From: Saprospiraceae bacterium | Lineage (GTDB): Bacteria; Bacteroidota; Bacteroidia; Chitinophagales; Saprospiraceae | Direction: 5' to 3' | Assembly: GCA_020436785.1 (NCBI GenBank) | Contig: JAGQXC010000074.1 | Span: forward strand, 1-32,954 | DNA length: 32,954 nt | In this document: one piece after another, positions 15,851-23,892 of the stretch | Position numbering within the stretch: position 1 is the first letter of the stretch | Layout: each line of letters starts with the position of its first letter | Position numbers and translations under genes: made by a program | Notes under the pieces: model-generated | Told to the model about the DNA's origin: nothing | Seen by the model: only the letters and a program-made list of their open reading frames with translations | The model's database searches: none

Positions 15851-15881
15851 AAAAAAAGCCCCGGTGCCTTACCGGAGCTTT
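15851..15881 (-). terminator. Intrinsic terminator of the sigma/anti-sigma operon
   Basis: On the minus strand AAAGCTCCGGT (15881-15871) pairs with ACCGGGGCTTT (15865-15855), 11 pairs including one U-G, around the loop AAGGC. A run of seven T ends it at 15851. It lies 57 bases after the stop of the duplicated-domain gene and just upstream of the ArsR promoter. Confidence 0.88.
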
Positions 15882-15937
15882 GATGACATGTTGCAACGTG
15901 TGCCTTTGAATAGGTTGCCACGGCTTAGAGGCAGTCC

Positions 15938-17128
15938 TTATTTGATTTCCTTCACCGCTATCTTACCTTTGATCGCATCCCGGGACAACTTCTGCATGTC
16001 GAATGCCTTGAGATCGCCCATTTTGACGGACAATTCCACTTTGTCCGGCAAACCACAGTCTTCACATTCGGTCATTCTTACCCGGATAACCACCGAATTG
16101 TCATCCTCCAGGCTATTAATGATCCTGCCATAATCGACCAGGGCATCTTTCATCTGATCAATAAAAGCCGGATAAAGGGTTTTTACCTTTTGATTACGAG
16201 CTTCTTTTGACATATTTTCGGTACCCTGGGTAGGCATGGAATACGTATCCTTACTGTCGATGTTGGAAGAATAAACTTTAACATTAAAGATGGCACCTAC
16301 ATTACTTAGCCGTTCGTAACTGACCGAGGGACTGGAGATAAAGTAGGTATTGGATACGCGCTGATCAAACAATTTGTCCAATGCCGAAGCAAAGATCTCC
16401 AGGTTGGCATCCCGGGCAGTGTTGCGGGTAACCCGTTCTACTTCGATGGCTTCCTCCAATGCTTCACGTGAAATTTTTGCCTGGTGGTATTTCTCCACAT
16501 CCGCCATCGCTACGGATAAATTGACCTGGTCCATGCTTTCGCTTCCTTCCTGACTCCCTGCGTAGGCTACCACCGGGCAGTCGTCGCAATCGTCAGAACT
16601 AAAGAAGACGCCAGGCATGCGGCCTAACTTGATTTGTACAATCACCTGTTCATCCGGAGGCAGTTGGGAAAGAAGATGGGCGTAATCTGCGATGAAATTA
16701 GTGGCCACTTGTTGATACCGGTCGAGGATATCCTCCATTTTCTCCTGCTGCTCTTCAGCCACTTTATCTCGTCGCGCTTCGGCTTTTTCCCGGATCTGTT
16801 TGTCGTCAACGGCATCTCCGATAGCCCGCTGAATGGTGATTGAGGCGTCTTTCAGATCGCTGCTTATACCATAAATACCCCGTCCATCCCAGAAGTAGTT
16901 GTTCGGGCTGATCTTAAAAATGGCGCCTACATTTTCCACATAATCGGCTTCGGATCCGCCATAGTTGCCAAAGCGGTAACCTTGTTGAAATTCCTGACGT
17001 AGCAGGCTGCGCATGACATCCTCACAGACCCTTAAGTCCCGGTCCATGCGATCTTCATCGATCTGACCCCATGACACAGCACTTCCGGTCAGAAAGAAGA
17101 GAAGTACTATACTTACTTTTTTCATCAT
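15938..17128 (-). CDS. Secreted protein of unknown function with two copies of a CxxC-bearing domain
   Basis: This 396-residue protein has a signal peptide (KVSIVLLFFLTGSAVSWGQ, cleavage near residue 22). The rest is an internal duplication. YVENVGAIFKI matches RLSNVGAIFNV. FIADYAHLLSQLPPDEQVIV matches ALVDYGRIINSLEDDNSVVI. C181-DD-C184 matches C355-ED-C358, 174 residues apart. VNLSVAMADVEKYHQAKIS matches VELSVKMGDLKAFDMQKLS. The first copy carries an extra Lys/Glu-rich helix (about 110-140). No known family was recognised. It is the last gene of the sigma/anti-sigma operon, overlapping the anti-sigma gene by four bases (ATGA), so it probably acts in the periplasm in the same pathway. The CxxC pairs could form disulphides or bind a metal. 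Confidence 0.8.
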   Translation of the reverse strand: MMKKVSIVLLFFLTGSAVSWGQIDEDRMDRDLRVCEDVMRSLLRQEFQQGYRFGNYGGSEADYVENVGAIFKISPNNYFWDGRGIYGISSDLKDASITIQRAIGDAVDDKQIREKAEARRDKVAEEQQEKMEDILDRYQQVATNFIADYAHLLSQLPPDEQVIVQIKLGRMPGVFFSSDDCDDCPVVAYAGSQEGSESMDQVNLSVAMADVEKYHQAKISREALEEAIEVERVTRNTARDANLEIFASALDKLFDQRVSNTYFISSPSVSYERLSNVGAIFNVKVYSSNIDSKDTYSMPTQGTENMSKEARNQKVKTLYPAFIDQMKDALVDYGRIINSLEDDNSVVIRVRMTECEDCGLPDKVELSVKMGDLKAFDMQKLSRDAIKGKIAVKEIK

Positions 17129-17928
17129 TCGTAATTTTGATTAACCTGTTGAATTTGATTAGCATAACGGGGATCCTGCAGATTTTGATTCTGCACGGTT
17201 TTAGCCAGTTCCCGTAATCCGGCTTGTAACAGCTGTTGATTTTGTTGATTGGTCGACTGCAGATATTGAAAGAAATTTTCGGCAAAGAAATCCAGTTTGG
17301 CTTCCCATTCCTTGTTTTGTTTTTGCAATAAAGAATGGAGTCCTTCCATGGTCACATAGGACCCGGTAGTGATGGGTCTCTGATTGACCAGGTAACGGTC
17401 GGTGACCACTTGTTCCAGCGAATTTTGTTGCTGGGTGAGCCAATCCTGCATTTTAGTTTCTGCGGTATTTACCAGTGAATTCACCTGCTGGGTATTGGCC
17501 TGCAAGTAGCGATCCAGGTAATTCTGAATCTCGGGTGTAATGTCTTTGGCATTCCCGATGGCCTGCTTTTGCGGAGTATTTGATCCGAAAGCCAGAACCA
17601 TCTGTCCCTGCCCCACCTCTACATGAAACCCGGTCCAGGCACCCAGCAACAGCAATGCAGCGATGGATGCGGCAACCCCATAGAAAGGTTTGAGCCAGCG
17701 CATTCGGTGTACCGGTTGCGGTCTTTCGGCAACAGGCACTGCCATCGGAGTGCGCAAAGCCATTTGCGGCACAGTTTGTAAATGCGACCGGACTTGCTTC
17801 AGTTGACCGAGTTCCTTCCGCAGGGATTCGTCAGCAGCCAGTTCTTTTTCAAAAGCCTGGCGGTCCTCTGCGCTCATTTCATCATACAGGTAGTCCAGCA
17901 GTTTCTCCTGGCGGTTAGTGATATTCAT
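17125..17928 (-). CDS. Membrane anti-sigma factor
   Basis: From ATG 17928 the product has 267 residues; an upstream frame to 17958 lies inside the sigma gene. The N-terminal cytoplasmic part (NRQEKLLDYLYDEMSAEDRQAFEKELAADESLRKEL) is the helical anti-sigma pattern 'l..yl.gels..e...fe..l..d..l..e', without a zinc HxxxCxxC motif. One transmembrane segment follows (YGVAASIAALLLLGAWTGF, about residues 90-110). The periplasmic half is Gln/Asn-rich with long helices (DRYLQANTQQVNSLVNTAET, QQQNSLEQVV, NQQNQQLLQAGLRELAKTV), suggesting a coiled coil. It overlaps the sigma gene by 14 bases and the next gene by four. It should hold the sigma factor at the membrane until a signal frees it. Confidence 0.82.
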   Translation of the reverse strand: MNITNRQEKLLDYLYDEMSAEDRQAFEKELAADESLRKELGQLKQVRSHLQTVPQMALRTPMAVPVAERPQPVHRMRWLKPFYGVAASIAALLLLGAWTGFHVEVGQGQMVLAFGSNTPQKQAIGNAKDITPEIQNYLDRYLQANTQQVNSLVNTAETKMQDWLTQQQNSLEQVVTDRYLVNQRPITTGSYVTMEGLHSLLQKQNKEWEAKLDFFAENFFQYLQSTNQQNQQLLQAGLRELAKTVQNQNLQDPRYANQIQQVNQNYE

Positions 17929-18496
17929 AATAATAGGCTTTGGTGTGTGGATTCTCACTCAATAATTTCTTCATGGACCGTAGTCCGTAGTACAACCGGG
18001 ATTTAGCCGTATTAATGGAGATGTCAAGGATATCGGCAATCTCCTGAAACTTAAATCCCTCGTATTCTTTCATAATAATCACGGTCTTTTGTTCTTCCGG
18101 TATTTGCCCCAGGGTGGTCCAGATCAGATCTTTTAATTCTTTTTGTTCGATCCGGTGATCGGTCACCGACGAGGCAACCAACATGCCGGAATTTTGCTCA
18201 GAAATGGATTCGGTCCGTTTGGTTTTTCGCAATTCGCTGTGGCAAAAATTGACGGCAATCTTATACACCCAGGGGCGAAATTTATCCGCTTCTTCCAGTT
18301 TGTTCAGGTGTTGATACACCTTGATAAAGGTCTTCTGCAGGATATCCTTGGCGGTCGCTTCATCACCCACCATTTTATAGGCCAGGTTGTAGATGCGTTG
18401 TTGCCAATGATCCATCAACGGCGCCAGCGCTTTTTCATCGCCGGCCTGATAGCGTAATACCCAATTTTCAGTTTGTAGATCTTGAGCGACTCTCAC
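17915..18496 (-). CDS. ECF-type RNA polymerase sigma factor
   Basis: The 193-residue protein has both sigma regions. Region 2: GDEKALAPLMDHWQQRIYNLAYKMVGDEATAKDILQKTFIKVYQHLNKLEEADKF, then RPWVYKIAVNFCHSELRK. Region 4: LIWTTLGQIPEEQKTVIIMKEYEGFKFQEIADILDISINTAKSRLYYGLRSMKKLL, with the helix-turn-helix at FKFQEIADILDISINTAKSRL. The start is a GTG; no nearer in-frame ATG keeps region 2 intact. It heads a three-gene operon with the anti-sigma factor and the duplicated CxxC protein. It is divergent from the CAP-domain gene, which is a possible target. Autoregulation is likely, but no ECF promoter was identified. Confidence 0.95.
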   Translation of the reverse strand: MRVAQDLQTENWVLRYQAGDEKALAPLMDHWQQRIYNLAYKMVGDEATAKDILQKTFIKVYQHLNKLEEADKFRPWVYKIAVNFCHSELRKTKRTESISEQNSGMLVASSVTDHRIEQKELKDLIWTTLGQIPEEQKTVIIMKEYEGFKFQEIADILDISINTAKSRLYYGLRSMKKLLSENPHTKAYYYEYH

Positions 18497-18641
18497 CTCG
18501 GGGTTTTCAATTAAACAGTCACGAATAAGACGCTGACACCCTTCTAAAAGTTTTAATTCTCATAAAAAAGTCCCTGACAGCGACCGGTCAGTGGCATAAT
18601 CCTTGCAACAGAATAAGCAGACGAATTTTCATCGACAAACC

Positions 18642-19856
18642 ATGAACCTGAAATTGATAATACTGGCCCTCCTGTTGTCCATCACCTCGTCCCTTACCGC
18701 GCAGTGTACGCGGGACCAGGTTCTCGCGGACTATTGGATAAATTACGTGGGTTCCCAGGTGACCCTGACCGAACTTAACTGGTCGGGTGCTGTCAACGAT
18801 TCCACCTGTCAGCCGGGCACTGTTTCCAATCTGGCTTATCAACGGACGTTACAACGAATCAATTATTTCCGCCGGCTGGTCGGTCTGCCAGACCAGGTGG
18901 AATGGGATGAAACACGCAATGTCAAAGCCCAGGATGCGGCCCTGATGATGCTGGCCAACCGGGACCTGAGTCATGACCCGCCGGATACCTGGAAATGCTG
19001 GACCCAGGATGGTTATGATGCAGCCAGAAAATCAAACCTGGCCTACGGAACCCAAAGCGCCGAATCCATCCGGGCCTACATTCAGGACAATGGCGCCAAT
19101 AATGGTGCGGTTGGTCACCGGCGCTGGATCCTGTACAGTCGCGCAAAATCTTTTGGCATGGGATCTACGAACAGCACCCAGGCACTCTGGGTGATCGGTC
19201 CGGCCAATCCCGCTCCCGACATTGATTACATTGCTTACCCTGCCCCCGGCTTCTTTCCTAAACCCCTCGTTTATCCCAGATGGAGTTTTAGTAAACCCAA
19301 CGCCAATTTTAACCTGGCTAACATCCAAATGACCGATGCAAATGGCAATGACATTCCTTTGGAAGTCCTGCCGATTGCTAATGGATACGGCGATAATACG
19401 ATTGTCTGGGAACCGGAAATCCCTTTCGAATGGATCAGTAATCCTTTCGATGAGCCCATCCGGGTCACAGTTACCGGTGTCTTGGTTCAGGGTGAATCCG
19501 TCGACTACACCTATACCGTCCAAATGATTCCTCCGGATGGCCCCCAGCTCTGCCATCCCGGCTTGAGTTTGGATGTCGACGACTGCCGGTGTCATAATGA
19601 TTTGCTTTCGTCACGTGCCGATGCCAATGCACCCATCCGGGTCTTTCCGAATCCTTTTCGGGAAACGATTAGCGTGACCGGGTTGCCTCCGAATACCCCG
19701 GTTGATGTGCTGGACATGGGTGGCCGGTTGATGTTACGCCGGACGTTGGTCAATCAGACCCTCGACCTGCAACTCCTGCCGCCGGGTATTTACTTTCTGA
19801 GGATCTACGGACAATCCGCCACAACAGCCATCAAAGTCATAAAGTCAAATCACTGA
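18642..19856 (+). CDS. Secreted CAP/SCP-domain protein with T9SS sorting domain
   Basis: ATG 18642 gives 404 residues beginning with a signal peptide (NLKLIILALLLSITSSLTAQ). The frame opens at TTG 18603, which would put a polar stretch before the signal. Residues about 60-200 form a CAP (SCP/PR1) domain: RINYFRRLVGLPDQVEW, AALMMLANRDLSHDPP and GAVGHRRWILYSRAKSFGMGS, with the His residues of the CAP cavity. A beta-rich middle follows. The last about 80 residues are a Por/T9SS type A tail (IRVFPNPFRETISVTG...PPGIYFLRIYG...KVIK). It is exported by Sec, then by T9SS to the surface or medium. Role unknown. It is divergent from the ECF sigma operon. Confidence 0.9.
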   Translation: MNLKLIILALLLSITSSLTAQCTRDQVLADYWINYVGSQVTLTELNWSGAVNDSTCQPGTVSNLAYQRTLQRINYFRRLVGLPDQVEWDETRNVKAQDAALMMLANRDLSHDPPDTWKCWTQDGYDAARKSNLAYGTQSAESIRAYIQDNGANNGAVGHRRWILYSRAKSFGMGSTNSTQALWVIGPANPAPDIDYIAYPAPGFFPKPLVYPRWSFSKPNANFNLANIQMTDANGNDIPLEVLPIANGYGDNTIVWEPEIPFEWISNPFDEPIRVTVTGVLVQGESVDYTYTVQMIPPDGPQLCHPGLSLDVDDCRCHNDLLSSRADANAPIRVFPNPFRETISVTGLPPNTPVDVLDMGGRLMLRRTLVNQTLDLQLLPPGIYFLRIYGQSATTAIKVIKSNH

Positions 19857-19891
19857 TCCGGGTGACCTTTTTATTCCGGCGCAAGGTATAG

Positions 19892-19922
19892 TTGCTGCAA
19901 TCCTCCAAATCCAATAACTTGG
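19892..19922 (+). promoter_or_regulatory. Weak candidate promoter for the small lipoprotein gene
   Basis: TTG at 19892-19894, then 20 bases, then TAACTTGG (19915-19922), which matches TAnnTTTG at all but one fixed base. The ATG is at 19933. Confidence 0.3.
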
Positions 19923-19932
19923 CGGGAAAAAG

Positions 19933-20418
19933 ATGGACCGACTCGCTCTCATTGCGATACTGCTGACCTTTCTTGCTTGCAATCAATCTTCGCCCGGTTC
20001 TCAAACTTCCGATCAGCCCCAGGTGCTTACGCATTGGTTAAGTGGGGACTGGAATACTGAAAGTGGTGAGGCTGTTATTCAGGCGCATTGGCAACATCCG
20101 CGCCGTAATTACTGGGAATGTGTCGCCAACCGTCAGGATTTCCAGGGAAATTCACTCCCGGATCAACACATCTGGATAAAGCGACGCCCCGACGATATGT
20201 ATTGGATCACTCTTTCTCCGGCCGGTGACAGCATCTATTTGAAAGCCAATACCATCGATACGCGACAAATGGTTTTCGAAAACAAGGACAATAAAGACCC
20301 TGATCCCGAACAAATAAAACTCGAACTGGAAGACTCGGTAACCTTTCGTCTGGTCGAGTACATTCGCAGCGGACAGGGAGCCGTAAGGATCAATACCATG
20401 AAGTTTAACAAACAATGA
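19933..20418 (+). CDS. Small lipoprotein, DUF6265-like
   Basis: The 161-residue product starts with a clear lipoprotein signal (DRLALIAILLTFLAC, C16). The mature part opens with a low-complexity linker and then HWLSGDWNTESGEAVIQAHW. That resembles the 'W..G.W.........E.W' opening of small Bacteroidota lipocalin-like domains (DUF6265 and relatives). Further beta strands follow: DDMYWITLSPAGDSIYLKA, QIKLELEDSVTFRLVEY and AVRINTMKF. It is probably anchored in a membrane facing the periplasm. Ligand unknown. It is followed at 108 bases by a promoter-bearing gap and the DUF1684 lipoprotein. Confidence 0.65.
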   Translation: MDRLALIAILLTFLACNQSSPGSQTSDQPQVLTHWLSGDWNTESGEAVIQAHWQHPRRNYWECVANRQDFQGNSLPDQHIWIKRRPDDMYWITLSPAGDSIYLKANTIDTRQMVFENKDNKDPDPEQIKLELEDSVTFRLVEYIRSGQGAVRINTMKFNKQ

Positions 20419-20481
20419 GGATTTATGGCAACATTCCACCGGAACCCTTGCTGTCCTGAAGAAATGCGAATCCGGTAACGG

Positions 20482-20512
20482 TTTGAAACGCAAACCTAAA
20501 TTGCTATCTTCC
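20482..20512 (+). promoter_or_regulatory. Promoter of the DUF1684 lipoprotein gene
   Basis: TTTG at 20482-20485, exactly 19 bases, then TATCTTCC at 20505-20512 (TAnnTT conserved, last two bases differ). The ATG is 14 bases further on. The spacing is the one expected for the Bacteroidota housekeeping sigma factor. Confidence 0.6.
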
Positions 20513-20526
20513 GTCAAAGTTTAAGC

Positions 20527-21429
20527 ATGTATCGCGCCATCATCCTGGTCTATCTCACACACGGCCTCGTGTTTTTATCAGCCGGATGTAAGCGTTCCGC
20601 CGATTCGTATAAAGAATCCATTGAAACCTGGCAACAAGAACGGTTGGCGTCCCTGGTCAAACCGGATGGCTGGGTTACTCTGGCGGGACTTTTTCCGCTG
20701 GAAGAAGGCATTCAATGCTTTGGCTCCGATACCCTGTGTCCCGTACATTTCCCGGCGGGCACACCGCCTGAAATGGGTACGATCTCCGTCAATCGCAACA
20801 CCGTGGAGATGCATGTCAATACCGGAGTGAACATTACCATCGACGGTCATCCGGTTCAGGACATTCGCCTTGAGCCGCGGGACACGACCCTGGTGTGTAC
20901 CTACCAAAATTACCAGTGGTTTCTGATCAACCGCGGAGGTCATTACCTGGTACGCCTCAGGGATACCGAACATCCTGCCCGGCAATCACTCCGGCAAATT
21001 CCTTATTTCCCCATTGATACCGCCTGGCGGTTCCAAGCCACTTTTCACCCCTACGATACCCAGCGCACCATCCCATTACCCAACGCATTGGACATGATCG
21101 TTGATAATCAAAGTCCGGGGTACATCCGCTTTGATCATCTGGGGCAGTCGTACGAATTGATTGCCCTGGACGGAGGACCGGACGAACTATTCCTTCTCTT
21201 TTATGACGAGACCAGCGGATTGGAGACTTATGGCGGTGGCCGGTATCTGTATGTCGACAAACCGGTTTCCGGCAACCAGATTACACTGGATTTCAATAAG
21301 GCCTACAATCCGCCCTGTGCCTTCACCACTTTTGCCACCTGCCTGTTACCCCCTCTGGAAAATCGATTGCCTTTTGCCATTACTGCCGGAGAAAAGGATC
21401 CACATTTCCTGGAACACGATGGCCGGTAA
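20527..21429 (+). CDS. DUF1684-family lipoprotein
   Basis: The product has 300 residues, with a lipoprotein signal (AIILVYLTHGLVFLSAGC, C21). The body matches DUF1684 along its whole length. SIETWQQERLASLVKPDGWVTLAGLFPLEEG is the family opening 'W...R...L..pdgWL.l.GL.wL..G'. It continues with LRQIPYFPIDTAWRFQATF, then the closing half with TYGGGRYLYVD, then LDFNKAYNPPCAFTTFATCLLPP, the most conserved DUF1684 segment ('DFN.AYNPPCAF.....CPLPP'). Function unknown for the family. It is located in a membrane facing the periplasm. The DinB-like gene starts 50 bases later. Confidence 0.92.
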   Translation: MYRAIILVYLTHGLVFLSAGCKRSADSYKESIETWQQERLASLVKPDGWVTLAGLFPLEEGIQCFGSDTLCPVHFPAGTPPEMGTISVNRNTVEMHVNTGVNITIDGHPVQDIRLEPRDTTLVCTYQNYQWFLINRGGHYLVRLRDTEHPARQSLRQIPYFPIDTAWRFQATFHPYDTQRTIPLPNALDMIVDNQSPGYIRFDHLGQSYELIALDGGPDELFLLFYDETSGLETYGGGRYLYVDKPVSGNQITLDFNKAYNPPCAFTTFATCLLPPLENRLPFAITAGEKDPHFLEHDGR

Positions 21430-21479
21430 AAACAGATCGCTGTTTGTTACCTGGGATATGAACCAATTAAACCCAATAA

Positions 21480-21935
21480 ATGATGAAAGACCTGAACACT
21501 CTTTTTAAACGAGATCTGGAAAAATTAGCCCACGAAATCAATGCATATCCTGAAGATCACCAATTGTGGCAAGTCATTCCCGGGATCACTAATCCGGGAG
21601 GCAACCTTGCCCTCCATCTATGTGGCAACCTGCGTGAATTCATTGGCAGGCAATTGGGCAACATTCCCTATCAGCGCAATAGGGCGTATGAATTTGGTGC
21701 CACCGGCGTACACCGTCAGGAAATCATCGATGAAATCCACACCACCATTGAAGCCGTTTCGCAAACCCTGATTCATTTTGATCCCCAGCGATTACCGGAT
21801 CCCTATCCTCAGGAAGTATTCGGATTCTCTATGTCCAATGAGTATTTCCTATTTCATTTGTTGGCGCACCTTAATTATCACCTGGGACAGGTCAATTATC
21901 ACCGGCGAATTATTTCCGGAAAAAACCAATTGTAG
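21480..21935 (+). CDS. DinB/DUF1572-like putative metal-dependent four-helix protein
   Basis: The product has 151 residues and four predicted helices. H46 in LALHLCGNLREFIGRQLG, together with H130 and H134 in HLLAHLNYHLGQVNYHRR, forms the three-His metal site of the DinB-like fold. 'LHLCGNL..FIG' is characteristic of the DUF1572/DinB_2 branch. Members are cytoplasmic and include thiol transferases and damage-inducible proteins, but most have no known substrate. The start has two consecutive ATGs (21480 and 21483). It lies in the same direction as the DUF1684 gene and may be co-transcribed. Confidence 0.85.
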   Translation: MMKDLNTLFKRDLEKLAHEINAYPEDHQLWQVIPGITNPGGNLALHLCGNLREFIGRQLGNIPYQRNRAYEFGATGVHRQEIIDEIHTTIEAVSQTLIHFDPQRLPDPYPQEVFGFSMSNEYFLFHLLAHLNYHLGQVNYHRRIISGKNQL

Positions 21936-22083
21936 TTCTGCCATTCCAATTGCAGTAAAAAATCATATTTACCGAAAATTTCAGTTAACCGACATATTAA
22001 GTTTTACGTCTTAGCGTTGATGATGTATAATCTGCTTCTGCCTGCGAATTGGCATTCTCTGAATATCCTTAAAAAATGTGCAT

Positions 22084-23874
22084 ATGCGTTGGTTATTACT
22101 CTGTAGCCTTAGTTTGCTTATTGATTCCATGTACGGTCAGTCGATGACACTCGGCGGTGGTCATTGCAATGGCATTACCGTCCTGACCAGTTCTTCCTAT
22201 TCCCCTCCGAATTGGAATGAAACCGCAGATGGATACAAAACCCTCTGCGGAGATGGTCTTGATGGTCCTCGCATGGATGCATCAAGGTTTCTTTCACAAG
22301 CCACCCTGGGTGCCGATCTAACCCTGATCGACCACGTGGTCGCTGAAGGCATGGACAACTGGTTGGAAGAACAAATGGCTTCCGATCCATCCTATGTGTT
22401 GCCGGTAACCATGTCGATCTACCAGGAAATTGTCGATAAATTCCTGGCCAATGGGGGCGACTCTTCAGAAGTCGGTTACCGTCCTTATTGGTCGGCTTTT
22501 CAATACGGATACTGGCAGTCGCTGATGACTTCCGGAGATAGTCAAAAAGTGCGTGAGCGAGTGGCTCTGGCTCTCAGCGAGATCCTGGTCATCTCCATCA
22601 ACTCCGACCTGTCCGGATTTGGTGACGGCTTAGCCAGTTATTACGATATTTTCCTTAAAAATGCCTTCGGCAATTACGAAGACATTCTGGTTGATGTAGC
22701 CTTGCATCCTTCCATGGGCTTTTATCTCAGCCATCTCAATAATCCGAGAACCATCGAAGAAGAAAACATCCATCCAGATGAAAACTTTGCCCGTGAGATC
22801 ATGCAACTCTTCAGCATTGGGCTCTACCAGCTTAATGAAGATGGCTCCAGGAAAACCGATGGTGCCGGAAACTGGATTCCGACGTACGATCAGCAGGACA
22901 TAAAGAGCCTGGCTAAAGTATTTACCGGTTTGGGACTCTCGGGCGTGGTACCCAATGAATACCTGGATTCGGCCGAATTTGGGGTCGGGATCTGGGTTGG
23001 AGACATGACGCAGCCCATGCGAATGTATGAAGAGTGGCACGAACCGGGTGAAAAAGTGATCCTCGGAGGACATGCCATACCTGCCGGCCAAACGGGTATG
23101 CAGGACATTAAAGAAGCCATTCAGGTGATCTTCAATCATCCGAATGTCGGACCTTTCATCGGAAAGCAGTTGATCCAGCGGCTGGTTACCTCCAATCCTT
23201 CTCCCGCCTACGTGGCGAGGGTCGCCAGAGCTTTCAATGATAATGGAGAAGGTGTCCGGGGTGACATGAAGGCGGTCATCCGGGCTATTTTGCTGGATCC
23301 GGAGGCCCGCAATTGCGAAACCTTGCAGGATCCAAACCACGGAAAGCTAACCGAGCCACTGATCCGATACACCCAATTCTGCCTGGGTTTGCCGATTGAA
23401 CAGTATGACAACAAATTTTGGAACATTTCCTACGATTTCTGGGAAGCGACAGGGCAAATCGCATTGGGTTCGCCCAGTGTCTTTAATTTTTACCTGCCGG
23501 ATTACCAACCGAATGGTGCGATTGCCTCGAAAAAGCTGGTGGCTCCGGAATTCCAAATACACAACAGCAAAACCAGCATCGGATTCATCAATCAGGTCAA
23601 TAATTGGACTGCTTCCAATTACGTCATGGGCAACTGGGAAGACGAACCATGGGCCATCCTGAATACCGATGAACTGACTCCTTACGCCCGGGATCCGGAA
23701 GTATTGCTCAATCGACTAGATGTACTCTTCACCCATGGTCAACTAACCGACCGGACCAGAAGCATCATCAAAAGCGCTCTGATGCCGCTTCAACGGGGTG
23801 ATTACCGGGATGACCGGGTCCGGCTGGCTCTTTACCTGCTCTTCATATCTCCTGACTATGCCGTCCTTAAATAA
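22084..23874 (+). CDS. DUF1800-family secreted protein
   Basis: ATG 22084 gives 596 residues; a GTG at 22078 adds two. A signal peptide (RWLLLCSLSLLIDSMYGQ) is followed by a 50-residue N-terminal section with two cysteines, then the DUF1800 domain. Family marks: DASRFLSQATLGADLTLIDHV, WLEEQMA, KVRERVALALSEILVIS, DENFAREIMQLFSIGLYQLNEDG, LAKVFTGLG, FIGKQLIQRLVTSNPSPAYVARVARAFNDNG, RGDMKAVIRAILLDPEAR and GSPSVFNFYLPDY. DUF1800 genes are usually paired with DUF1501 genes, as here (18 bases downstream). The biochemical role is not established. No T9SS tail is present. Confidence 0.95.
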   Translation: MRWLLLCSLSLLIDSMYGQSMTLGGGHCNGITVLTSSSYSPPNWNETADGYKTLCGDGLDGPRMDASRFLSQATLGADLTLIDHVVAEGMDNWLEEQMASDPSYVLPVTMSIYQEIVDKFLANGGDSSEVGYRPYWSAFQYGYWQSLMTSGDSQKVRERVALALSEILVISINSDLSGFGDGLASYYDIFLKNAFGNYEDILVDVALHPSMGFYLSHLNNPRTIEEENIHPDENFAREIMQLFSIGLYQLNEDGSRKTDGAGNWIPTYDQQDIKSLAKVFTGLGLSGVVPNEYLDSAEFGVGIWVGDMTQPMRMYEEWHEPGEKVILGGHAIPAGQTGMQDIKEAIQVIFNHPNVGPFIGKQLIQRLVTSNPSPAYVARVARAFNDNGEGVRGDMKAVIRAILLDPEARNCETLQDPNHGKLTEPLIRYTQFCLGLPIEQYDNKFWNISYDFWEATGQIALGSPSVFNFYLPDYQPNGAIASKKLVAPEFQIHNSKTSIGFINQVNNWTASNYVMGNWEDEPWAILNTDELTPYARDPEVLLNRLDVLFTHGQLTDRTRSIIKSALMPLQRGDYRDDRVRLALYLLFISPDYAVLK

Positions 23875-23892
23875 CGAAATACCAACAACGCT

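Noticed and set aside
22630-23340. 236-codon minus-strand frame within the DUF1800 gene
   Set aside because: Shadow of a strongly recognised plus-strand gene.
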